A DNA stretch of 35,544 nucleotides, taken from positions 1 to 35,544 of the forward strand of contig NZ_RFFG01000084.1 in assembly GCF_003696215.1 (NCBI RefSeq), read 5' to 3'. Within the stretch, counting starts at the first letter, position 1, and every line of letters begins with the position of its first letter. The DNA is from Actinomadura harenae. GTDB taxonomy: Bacteria; Actinomycetota; Actinomycetes; Streptosporangiales; Streptosporangiaceae. The position numbers were made by a program, and so were the translations under genes. This document shows positions 16,179 to 23,094 of the stretch, piece by piece. Under the pieces are notes generated by a model, which saw nothing but the letters and a program-made list of their open reading frames with translations, was not told the origin of the DNA and ran no database searches.

Positions 16179-16194
16179 TCACTCCGTCGAGTGA
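16179..16194. promoter_or_regulatory. Operator-like palindrome, copy 2
   Basis: The same TCACTC-N4-GAGTGA sequence, located 6 nt past the stop of the MoaD-like gene. It overlaps another small dyad, TGACG-TC-CGTCA (16191-16202). Two identical half-site pairs in one 200-bp gap suggest a dimeric regulator and possible looping. Confidence 0.6.
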
Positions 16195-16200
16195 CGTCCG

Positions 16201-16455
16201 TCACCCTCCGGCGAAGGGGGGCAGGACCTCGACGACACCGCTCTCGGGGAGGACGACGTCCTCGTGCGGGCGGGAGCCCACGGGGTCGCCGTCGATGAGG
16301 AAGGAGCTGCGGGAGAGGACGCGCGCGAACTCGTCGTCCCTGGACGCGGCGGCGCTGCCGAGCGCCCCGGCGAGGGTCGTCGCGTCGTACGGCTCCTCGG
16401 CGGTGCCCGCCGCGGCCTTGGCCGCCGCCCAGTACCGGATCATCCCTTTCGCCAT
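16201..16455 (-). CDS. MoaD/ThiS-family ubiquitin-like sulfur carrier protein
   Basis: 84 residues with a beta-grasp pattern (MIRYWAAAKAAAG...LPESGVVEVLPPFAGG) and the C-terminal Gly-Gly that is adenylated and thiocarboxylated in MoaD and ThiS. ATG at 16455 with GGGTGA upstream; an ATG four codons later is less likely. No partner enzyme (MoaE, ThiG, an E1-like MoeB) is near, so whether it serves molybdopterin, thiamine or another sulfur pathway cannot be told. It is divergent from glnR. Confidence 0.9.
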   Translation of the reverse strand: MAKGMIRYWAAAKAAAGTAEEPYDATTLAGALGSAAASRDDEFARVLSRSSFLIDGDPVGSRPHEDVVLPESGVVEVLPPFAGG

Positions 16456-16498
16456 GCTCGTCACCCTGCCAGAAACCCGGCACTCACCGCACCGGCCG

Positions 16499-16526
16499 TT
16501 GCCGTCCGGGACGCGTTGTATATGCT
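16499..16526 (+). promoter_or_regulatory. Candidate glnR promoter
   Basis: TTGCCG and TATGCT with a 16-nt spacer; the start would be near 16533, giving a leader of about 115 nt before the TTG start of glnR. Confidence 0.4.
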
Positions 16527-16570
16527 CGAGGCCGAAGGGATCCGGGCGACGTGGCCAGGGAGCTCGCATG

Positions 16571-16606
16571 ACGAGCCCGGTCACGGACCAGGGCTCGTTG
16601 ACGAGC
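16571..16606 (+). promoter_or_regulatory. Structured leader of glnR
   Basis: ACGAGCCCGGTC (16571-16582) pairs with GACC and GGGCTCGT (16587-16598) with one bulged base and a loop of 4 nt or fewer. ACGAGC repeats at 16601-16606 and could compete for the same partner. It lies about 30 nt upstream of the SD site. Confidence 0.45.
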
Positions 16607-16647
16607 CGTCCGGGTCTCGACCTCTTTTCAGGGCGAGGAGGCGGCAC

Positions 16648-17361
16648 TTGAGCAGCTTGCTCCTGCTGACCAACGCGTTGGAACCGTCCGACGAGATCCT
16701 GCCCGCGCTGGGCCTGCTGCTGCACCCGGTGCGCGTCGCGCCGGCCGAGGGGTCCGCGCTCATCGACGCCCCGCCCGCCGACGTCGTGCTGGTGGACGCG
16801 CGCCGCGACCTCGTCCAGGCCAAGAGCCTCTGCCGGCTGCTGCGCGCCACCGGACTCGACTGCCCGCTGCTGGGCGTCGTCACCGAGGGCGGCCTCGCCG
16901 CGCTCAGCCCCGAGTGGGGCCTGGACGACGTGCTCCTCCAGACCGCCGGACCCGCCGAGGTCGAGGCCCGGCTGCGGCTCGCGGTCGGCCGCGCCGCCGT
17001 CGCGGGCGAGGAGGACGTGCCCGGCGAGATCCGCAGCGGCGAGCTCACCATCGACGAGGCCACCTACACGGCCCGCCTGCGCGGCCGCGTCCTCGACCTC
17101 ACCTTCAAGGAGTTCGAGCTCCTGAAGTACCTGGCGCAGCACCCCGGGCGCGTCTTCACCCGCGCCCAGCTGCTCCAGGAGGTCTGGGGCTACGACTACT
17201 TCGGCGGCACCCGCACCGTGGACGTCCACGTCCGCCGCCTCCGCGCCAAGCTCGGCGCCGAGTACGAGTCCCTCATCGGCACGGTCCGCAACGTCGGCTA
17301 CCGCTTCGTCCCCGACCACCGTCCGGGCGACTCCGAAGAGAAGACCCCCGCCCGCGCCTGA
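16648..17361 (+). CDS. glnR: GlnR, orphan OmpR-family nitrogen regulator
   Basis: 237 residues. The rare TTG at 16648 is chosen because GAGGAGG lies 6 nt upstream and because GlnR proteins begin SSLLLLTNAL. Receiver-like domain (about 1-120) with D50 in VLVDARRDL, the position that in GlnR is not phosphorylated but helps hold the dimer, then a winged-helix DNA-binding domain (about 135-228, LTFKEFELLKYLAQHPGRVFTR...NVGYRF). GlnR controls nitrogen assimilation genes such as glnA, amtB and nirBD in actinomycetes. No sensor kinase is adjacent, as expected for this orphan regulator. Assignment is from recall of Streptomyces GlnR and is strong. Confidence 0.95.
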   Translation: MSSLLLLTNALEPSDEILPALGLLLHPVRVAPAEGSALIDAPPADVVLVDARRDLVQAKSLCRLLRATGLDCPLLGVVTEGGLAALSPEWGLDDVLLQTAGPAEVEARLRLAVGRAAVAGEEDVPGEIRSGELTIDEATYTARLRGRVLDLTFKEFELLKYLAQHPGRVFTRAQLLQEVWGYDYFGGTRTVDVHVRRLRAKLGAEYESLIGTVRNVGYRFVPDHRPGDSEEKTPARA

Positions 17362-17367
17362 CCCGCT

Positions 17368-17394
17368 TCACCCGAGGCCCGCCCCGGCGGGTGA
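17368..17394 (+). terminator. Probable terminator of glnR
   Basis: TCACCCG and CGGGTGA form a 7-bp outer stem starting 7 nt past the glnR stop, with further G/C pairing inside. Confidence 0.5.
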
Positions 17395-17545
17395 CCGCCG
17401 GCCTCTCCGCGACCATGAACGCCGGCCCGCCGAACATCCGCACCTCCCGGACGTCCCTCCGACATTCCCGCGGACGAGCATGAACGCGCGGGTCGGAGGG
17501 CATGAAGCCCGATGACCCCCCGGTCTCGGCCTCTGGGGGTCCCCG

Positions 17546-18145
17546 ATGTCCGTTCAGTACCCGCCGTCCGGCCCCGCCGGCCCTCAGGGCAGCGGTGCGG
17601 GGACGGCGCGGGCCGGAGGGATCAGCGGGTTCGCGGTGGCCTCGCTGGTGTTCAGCCTGCTGTGGTTGTGCGGGGTCGGCAGCGTGTTCGCCATCGTGTT
17701 CGGGGTGCTGGCGCTGCCGCGGATCAAGCGCAGGGGGCAGAGCGGGCGCGGGCTGGCCGTCGCGGGGCTCGTCCTCGGGGTGCTCGGGCTGCTCGCGGCG
17801 ATCGGGCTCGGGCTGCTCGGCGGGGTCGTCGACCGGACGCACAAGACCCGGAACGCCGAGATCCTGCTCCAGGCCGGCGGCGCGGACGGGGTGACCAGCG
17901 CCGACGTCACCTACTCGTTCGGCGACAGCACCGGGAACGCCGCCGACGCGCGACTGCCGTGGAGCAAGCGGGAGCGGCGGGATCTGGGCGGGCTGGACAT
18001 CGTCCGGGTCGTCACCCGGAACGGCACGGCGTCGGGAACCGTGAACTGCCGGATCACCGTCAACGGCAAGGTGGTCCAGTCGGCGACCGTCACGGGCGGC
18101 CACACGAGCGCGTCATGCACCTACAACCCGGTCGCCTCACACTGA
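17546..18145 (+). CDS. DUF4190 membrane protein with MmpS-like C-terminal domain
   Basis: 199 residues from ATG 17546, GGGGGT just upstream. Pro/Gly-rich N terminus, two membrane helices of the DUF4190 type (about 28-57 and 69-93), then an outside domain (about 105-199) with the pattern VTYSFGDSTG...LPW...VNCRITVNGKVV...SASCTYN, which resembles the MmpS family. C168 and C191 could form a disulfide. Function is unknown; MmpS proteins assist MmpL lipid or siderophore exporters, but no MmpL gene is seen. The 184 nt before it hold the glnR terminator and no gene. Confidence 0.85.
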   Translation: MSVQYPPSGPAGPQGSGAGTARAGGISGFAVASLVFSLLWLCGVGSVFAIVFGVLALPRIKRRGQSGRGLAVAGLVLGVLGLLAAIGLGLLGGVVDRTHKTRNAEILLQAGGADGVTSADVTYSFGDSTGNAADARLPWSKRERRDLGGLDIVRVVTRNGTASGTVNCRITVNGKVVQSATVTGGHTSASCTYNPVASH

Positions 18146-18170
18146 CCCGGCCGGACACGACCACCCCGGC

Positions 18171-18530
18171 TCAGGCCGCGGAGCTCCTGGCACCGCCCCC
18201 CGCCGGCGGCCCCTCATGGGAAGCGAAGACGAAGGTGGACGTCTCGTCGTCCAGGCGAATGGTGAGCGCGGAGTCCAGTGCACCGGCGAGCCGGGTCAGC
18301 AAGGGCAGCGTGGGCACCGAGTCCCCGCCCTCGATGTTGGAGATCTGGGGCTGCGTCATGCCCGCGCGCCGGGCGAGTTCCGCCTGGGACAGCCCCAGTT
18401 CGGTGCGGCGATCGTAAACGGCCTGACCGAGCCCGAGCGCATGCCCCGCTTCCCTGTAGCCGGGAGATTCCTCGACGGACTCCCCCATGAGCCGCCTGGT
18501 CCTCCGGGTCTTCCACTGGTCGTGGTTCAT
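18171..18530 (-). CDS. HigA-type antitoxin with XRE helix-turn-helix
   Basis: 119 residues; ATG 18530 with GGAGGG 6 nt upstream, overlapping the toxin stop by four bases. An XRE/Cro HTH spans about 44-88 (LGLSQAELARRAGMTQPQISNIEGGD). The C-terminal part is short and charged. In HigBA systems the antitoxin follows the toxin and represses the shared promoter, which fits the gene order here. Confidence 0.9.
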   Translation of the reverse strand: MNHDQWKTRRTRRLMGESVEESPGYREAGHALGLGQAVYDRRTELGLSQAELARRAGMTQPQISNIEGGDSVPTLPLLTRLAGALDSALTIRLDDETSTFVFASHEGPPAGGGARSSAA

Positions 18531-18901
18531 CGCCCGCCCTCCGAGGTCCGATCGTAGGTGTGCTCGGCCCTGTCGTGCCCGGCCTCGCACGCCCTCTGCG
18601 CCCGTCGCGCCCGCTCGACTTCCGCCTCCTCCCGCGGTCTGGACTTGCGGAACACCGTCAGCAGAACGACCCGCCGGCCCGGAGCAAGCCAGTAGGACAG
18701 GCGGACAGCGCTCCCGTCCAGAGTGAAGCGAAGCTCCCGGAGTGCGCCTCCAAGGTGCCGCGCGTACGGCTCGCCGAGGGTCGTCGGCCGGGCCGCGAGC
18801 ATGTCGACCGCTCTCTCGACCTTGTCGTATTGCCGATCGGACAGCGTCCGCAGCCACTCCCGGATCTCCGGCTCGATCTCGATCCGCCACAGCTCGCTCA
18901 C
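18527..18901 (-). CDS. HigB/RelE-type toxin (phage Gp49-like family)
   Basis: 124 residues with the Gp49/HigB pattern RHLGGALRELRF...VRLSYWLAPGRRVVLLTVFRKSRP at about 49-89. Toxins of this group are ribosome-dependent mRNA interferases. The GTG at 18901 has no SD site but a TATAGT hexamer 6 nt upstream, so the mRNA is probably leaderless. It lies between phosphate-uptake genes and a DUF4190 gene with no integrase or repeats nearby. The C-terminal 35 residues are very charged and longer than in the minimal family. Activity is inferred. Confidence 0.88.
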   Translation of the reverse strand: MSELWRIEIEPEIREWLRTLSDRQYDKVERAVDMLAARPTTLGEPYARHLGGALRELRFTLDGSAVRLSYWLAPGRRVVLLTVFRKSRPREEAEVERARRAQRACEAGHDRAEHTYDRTSEGGR

Positions 18902-18907
18902 TCTGCG

Positions 18908-18913
18908 ACTATA
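18908..18913 (-). promoter_or_regulatory. -10 box of higBA within an AT-rich operator-like patch
   Basis: TATAGT 6 nt before the GTG start. The surrounding 18908-18930 is the most AT-rich patch nearby and has ATAT...ATAT symmetry, a plausible site for HigA binding. No clear -35 box is visible. Confidence 0.5.
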
Positions 18914-18992
18914 TGAAGAATTGTATATCCGTGGGTGAGGATCCGGAAGCCTCCGGCGACCCGGGTCGGCTGGTGCCGGGGAGAGCTGCGGT

Positions 18993-19769
18993 TTAGCCGA
19001 AGCGGCCGGTGATGTAGTCCTCGGTGGCCTTCTGCTCGGGGTTGGTGAAGATCTTCGAGGTGTCGTCGATCTCGATGAGCTTGCCGGGCTTGCCGGTGCC
19101 GGCGATGTTGAAGAACGCGGTGCGGTCGCTGACCCGGGCGGCCTGCTGCATGTTGTGGGTCACGATCACGATCGTGTACTGGTTCTTCAGCTTGGCGATC
19201 AGGTCCTCGATGGCGAGGGTGGAGATCGGGTCGAGCGCCGAGCACGGCTCGTCCATCAGGAGCACCTGGGGCTGGACGGCGATCGCGCGGGCGATGCAGA
19301 GGCGCTGCTGCTGGCCGCCGGACAGGCCCGCGCCCGGCTTGCCGAGGCGGTCCTTGACCTCTTCCCAGAGGTTGGCGCCCTTCAGCGACTCCTCGACGAT
19401 GTCGTCGAGCTGGGACTTGCGGCGGACGCCGTTCAGCTTGAGCCCCGCGGCGACGTTGTCGAAGATCGACATCGTCGGGAACGGGTTGGGCCGCTGGAAG
19501 ACCATGCCGACGGTGCGGCGGACGGCGACGGGGTCGACGGACGGGCCGTAGAGGTCCTCGTCGTCCAGCATGACCTTGCCCTCGACGCGGGCGCCCGGGA
19601 TGACCTCGTGCATCCGGTTCAGCGTGCGCAGGAAGGTGGACTTGCCGCAGCCGGACGGGCCGATGAAAGCCGTCACCGAGCGCGGCTCGACCGTCATCGA
19701 GATGTCCTCGATGGCGTGGGTGCCGCCGTAGTAGGCGTGCAGCCCGGAGACTTCGATCCGCTTGGCCAT
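18993..19769 (-). CDS. pstB: Phosphate ABC transporter ATP-binding protein PstB
   Basis: 258 residues, full length. Walker A GPSGCGKST at 37-45, ABC signature LSGGQQQ at 149-155, Walker B VLLMDEP at 169-175, and the PstB-typical FQRPNPFP. The ATG at 19769 is 23 nt after the pstA stop. It powers the high-affinity Pst phosphate importer with PstA, PstC and PstS, all in the same leftward order pstS-C-A-B. No phoU follows; higB starts 91 nt downstream, and only a weak CCGGA/TCCGG hairpin (18943-18956) lies between. Confidence 0.97.
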   Translation of the reverse strand: MAKRIEVSGLHAYYGGTHAIEDISMTVEPRSVTAFIGPSGCGKSTFLRTLNRMHEVIPGARVEGKVMLDDEDLYGPSVDPVAVRRTVGMVFQRPNPFPTMSIFDNVAAGLKLNGVRRKSQLDDIVEESLKGANLWEEVKDRLGKPGAGLSGGQQQRLCIARAIAVQPQVLLMDEPCSALDPISTLAIEDLIAKLKNQYTIVIVTHNMQQAARVSDRTAFFNIAGTGKPGKLIEIDDTSKIFTNPEQKATEDYITGRFG

Positions 19770-19792
19770 GAGACTTCGTACTCCTCGGGTGT

Positions 19793-20677
19793 CTAGCGTC
19801 CGGTGGGCTTGTACGCGCGTGCGACGAGCCGCGCCACCAGGTTGAACAGCATGATGATCAGGATCAGCACCAGCGCGCCGGTCCAGGCCCGGTCGACCGC
19901 GTTGTGGTTCGGGTCCGCGGCCTGGTCCCAGATGAAGGTGGGCAGGGACCCCTGCGGCCCGGTGAACGGGTCGGTGTTGATCGCCTTCGTGATGAAGATC
20001 GTCAGCAGCAGCGGGGCGGTCTCGCCCATGACGCGCGCGACGGCGAGCATCACGCCGGTGATGATGCCGGGCAGGGCGGTCGGCAGGACGACGAAGCAGA
20101 TCGTCCGCCAGCGCGGCACGCCCAGCGCGAAGGACGCCTCGCGCAGGTCGTTCGGGACGAGCTTCAGCATCTCCTCGGCCGCCCGGATGACCGTCGGGAT
20201 CATCAGGATGGCCAGGGACAGCGCGCCGGCGAAGCCGGAGAAGCCCATCTGCAGGGTGAGCAGCCACAGCGCCAGGACGAACAGGCCCGCGACGATCGAC
20301 GGGATGCCGGTCATGACGTCCACGAAGAAGCTGACGACCTTGGCCAGCCTGCTCCGGCCACCGTACTCGACCAGGTAGACCGCGGCGAGCAGGGCGATCG
20401 GGACGGCGATCACGCTGGTGATCAGGACCTGCTCGAGGGTGCCGATGATCGCGTGGTAGGCGCCGCCGCCCGCGTCCTTGCCGGCCAGGCCGTTCATGGA
20501 GTGGCCGAAGAAGTCGGCGTCGAACCGCTTCGCGCCGTGCTTGACGACCGTCCACAGCAGCGAGACCAGCGGGATCACCGCGAGCGCGAACGCCAGGTAG
20601 ACCAGGCCCTGGACGAGCCGGTCCTTGATCTTCCGCCCGGCCGAGACCGACCCGAGCGAGGTGGACGGGCTGCTCAC
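19793..20677 (-). CDS. pstA: Phosphate ABC transporter permease PstA
   Basis: 294 residues from GTG 20677, which overlaps the pstC stop (GTGA), so the two permeases are coupled. About six membrane helices and the permease EAA loop (REASFALGVPRWRTICFVVLP, about residues 190-210). Forms the membrane channel with PstC. The longer open frame upstream only runs through pstC antisense to sense and is not used. Confidence 0.95.
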   Translation of the reverse strand: MSSPSTSLGSVSAGRKIKDRLVQGLVYLAFALAVIPLVSLLWTVVKHGAKRFDADFFGHSMNGLAGKDAGGGAYHAIIGTLEQVLITSVIAVPIALLAAVYLVEYGGRSRLAKVVSFFVDVMTGIPSIVAGLFVLALWLLTLQMGFSGFAGALSLAILMIPTVIRAAEEMLKLVPNDLREASFALGVPRWRTICFVVLPTALPGIITGVMLAVARVMGETAPLLLTIFITKAINTDPFTGPQGSLPTFIWDQAADPNHNAVDRAWTGALVLILIIMLFNLVARLVARAYKPTGR

Positions 20678-21654
20678 ACGAACTCCTTGCGGCGGGCGAC
20701 GACCGCCCGGGCCGCCATGTTGACGACGAGGGTGATCACGAAGAGCACGAGGCCGGAGGCGATCAGCGCGCCGCGCCCGGTGCTGGTGGCCTCGCCGAAG
20801 CTCTTGGCGATGTTGGCGGCGAAGGTGTTGCCGCCGTCCTCCAGGATGTGGACGTTCACGCCGGGCGCGAAGGTGAGCACCATCGCGACGGCGATCGTCT
20901 CGCCCATGGCGCGGCCGAGGCCGAGCATGGACGCGCCGATCACGCCGGACCGGCCGTACGGCAGCACCGACAGCCGGATCATCTCCCAGCGGGTGGCGCC
21001 GAGCGCCAGCGCGGCCTCCACGTTCGCGCGCGGGACCTGGAGGAACACCTCGCGGGAGATGGACGAGATGATCGGCAGGATCATGATCGCCAGCACCACC
21101 GAGGCGGTGAAGATCGAGTTCTTGCCCGGGCTGTCGCCGCCGAAGAACGGGATCCAGCCGAGCACGGTGTTGAGGATCTTGCTGACCCCGTCCATGTGCG
21201 GGGCGAGGACGAGCAGGCCCCACAGGCCGTACACGATGGACGGCACGGCCGCGAGCAGGTCGACGACGTAGCCGAGGCCCGCCGACAGCTTGCGGGGCGA
21301 GTAGAAGGCGATGAACAGCGCGATCCCGATCGCGACCGGGGTGGCGATGATCAGCGCGAGCGCGGACGACACGACCGTGCCGAAGGCGAGCTGGACGATG
21401 CCGAACTTGGCCGGGGTGGCGTTCGGGTTCCAGTCCTGCGAGGTGAGGAAGTTCGCCTTGTTGGCCTGGAGCGCCGGGATCGCCTTCCAGACGAGGAAGA
21501 CGGCGATCGCGGCCATGATCGCCAGCACCAGGATCCCGGAGCCGCGGGCGGCCCCGGCGAAGATCCTGTCACCGGCCTGGCCGGTGCTCAACCGCCGGCC
21601 GGGTGCGCGATGCCGCGCGCCGACCGCGGCGTCGACGCCGGACTGACTGCTCAC
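20674..21654 (-). CDS. pstC: Phosphate ABC transporter permease PstC
   Basis: 326 residues from GTG 21654, with GGAGGG 6 nt upstream. A cytoplasmic N terminus of about 38 residues, six predicted membrane helices and the EAA loop (VEAALALGATRWEMIRLSVLP). The region AVPSIVYGLWG is typical of PstC. It follows pstS across a 98-nt gap that contains a strong hairpin. Confidence 0.95.
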   Translation of the reverse strand: MSSQSGVDAAVGARHRAPGRRLSTGQAGDRIFAGAARGSGILVLAIMAAIAVFLVWKAIPALQANKANFLTSQDWNPNATPAKFGIVQLAFGTVVSSALALIIATPVAIGIALFIAFYSPRKLSAGLGYVVDLLAAVPSIVYGLWGLLVLAPHMDGVSKILNTVLGWIPFFGGDSPGKNSIFTASVVLAIMILPIISSISREVFLQVPRANVEAALALGATRWEMIRLSVLPYGRSGVIGASMLGLGRAMGETIAVAMVLTFAPGVNVHILEDGGNTFAANIAKSFGEATSTGRGALIASGLVLFVITLVVNMAARAVVARRKEFV

Positions 21655-21696
21655 GGGAGACCCTCCTGGTGGGGTGGGATGGGGTGAACCGGGGAT

Positions 21697-21729
21697 AGCC
21701 CCCTGGCCAGCGGTGCTGGTCAGGGGGCT
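21697..21729 (-). terminator. Intercistronic hairpin pstS/pstC
   Basis: A 15-bp stem (21697-21711 with 21715-21729, one G-T wobble) with a 3-nt loop, 23 nt past the pstS stop. It probably lets most transcripts end after pstS, so that the binding protein is made in excess over the permeases. Confidence 0.75.
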
Positions 21730-21752
21730 GCCGGAGTCATGGTCCTCGGGTG

Positions 21753-22850
21753 TCAGGAGAGGGCCTTGACGGACGTCTGGACCTTGGTGAGCACGCTGTC
21801 GGGCAGCGGCGCGTAGCCCAGGTTGGTGAGGATCTTCTGACCGTCAGCGCTGGAGGTGTAGGTCAGGAAGGACTTCACGAACTTCGACTGGTCGGCGGGG
21901 AGGCCCTTGGAGCAGGGGATCTCGTAGGTGACCAGGACGATCGGGTAGGCGCCGGACTCCTTGGTCGCGTAGTCGATCTTCAGCGCGACGTCGTTGCCGG
22001 TGCCGACGACCTGGGCGCCCGCGATGGCCTTGGACGCGGTCTCCGGGGACAGCTTGGTGTACTCGCCGGCGCCGTTCTTGACGTCGGCGGTCTTCAGGCT
22101 GTTGTTGGTCGCGTAGGACATCTCGACGTAGGAGATCGAGCCCTTGGTGCTCTTGACCTGCGCGGACACGCCGTCGGACTTGGTCGCGCCCTGGCCGACA
22201 CCGTTCGGCCACTTCTTGGCCGGCTCCCAGGTCCACACGCCGGGGGCGGTGGTCTTGAGGTACTTGGTGAAGTTCTCCGTGGTGCCGGCCTCGTCGGCGC
22301 GGTAGATCGTCTTGATCGCGCCGGACAGCTTGACGCCGGCGTTCTCCTTGGTGATCGCCGGGTCGTCCCAGTTCTTGATCTTGCCGGCGAAGATCCCCGC
22401 GATGGTCTCGGGGGAGAGCTTCAGCGAGTCGGCGCCGTCCACGTTGTAGACGACGGCGATCGGGCCGACGACCATCGGGAGGTTCCAGGCCGGGGCGCCG
22501 CAGCGCTTCGCGGCGGCGGCCGCCTCCTCCGGCTTGAGCGCGGAGTCGGAGCCCGCGAACGAGACCTGGCCGCTGTTGAAGGACTGGATGCCCGCGCCGG
22601 AACCGGCCGGGTTGTAGTTCAGGTTGGCGCCCGCGCACTTGGCCGCGAAGAGCTTCGTCCACTCCTCGACGGCGTTCTTCTGGGCGCTCGAGCCGGCGGC
22701 GTTGACCGTGCCCTTGGCGCAGTCGATGTTGCCCGTGGGGGCCTCGCTGGCGCTGGTGCCGGAGTTGTTGTCGCTGCCGCAGGCGCTGAGGGCCAGGGCG
22801 CCCGCCACCACGACACCGCCCAGAGCGGCCAGCCGAGAACCGTTCTTCAC
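21753..22850 (-). CDS. pstS: Phosphate-binding lipoprotein PstS
   Basis: 365 residues with a lipoprotein signal ending in the lipobox LSAC (C24). The mature protein has PstS features: GTVNAAGSSAQ near the N terminus and GSDSALKPEE, phosphate-binding segments. It captures phosphate outside the membrane and delivers it to PstCA. First gene of the Pst operon, preceded by two PHO boxes, so it is expected to be induced by PhoP under phosphate limitation. Confidence 0.96.
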   Translation of the reverse strand: MKNGSRLAALGGVVVAGALALSACGSDNNSGTSASEAPTGNIDCAKGTVNAAGSSAQKNAVEEWTKLFAAKCAGANLNYNPAGSGAGIQSFNSGQVSFAGSDSALKPEEAAAAAKRCGAPAWNLPMVVGPIAVVYNVDGADSLKLSPETIAGIFAGKIKNWDDPAITKENAGVKLSGAIKTIYRADEAGTTENFTKYLKTTAPGVWTWEPAKKWPNGVGQGATKSDGVSAQVKSTKGSISYVEMSYATNNSLKTADVKNGAGEYTKLSPETASKAIAGAQVVGTGNDVALKIDYATKESGAYPIVLVTYEIPCSKGLPADQSKFVKSFLTYTSSADGQKILTNLGYAPLPDSVLTKVQTSVKALS

Positions 22851-22970
22851 CGCAAGATCTCCTCTAACGTCGTCAGCGGTGTCCCGACCGGAGGGTTTTG
22901 GACGTTTGTCCAGGTAGTGGGCTCACCGTCGAGTGTGAAGCTATGCGGGCGAAGTGTCCGGACGCCCCGA

Positions 22971-22992
22971 TCCAGGTGAACGGGGGATGAAC
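22971..22992 (-). promoter_or_regulatory. Two PHO boxes upstream of pstS
   Basis: Reading leftward, GTTCATCCCCC (22982-22992) and GTTCACCTGGA (22971-22981) are adjacent 11-nt direct repeat units matching the Streptomyces PhoP consensus GTTCAYC. A degenerate third unit (TTGAAGTTTGA, 22993-23003) precedes them. They lie about 120 nt upstream of the pstS start. The other part of this 244-nt gap serves the divergent peptidase gene. Confidence 0.8.
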
Positions 22993-23094
22993 TCAAACTT
23001 CAACGACCGGGAAGACTGCCTCGACGCACCATGGACAAGGGGTTAACACCCCAGGTCACCCCCTTGTGGCAAGGGGTTCCGGCAGGATGGGGGC

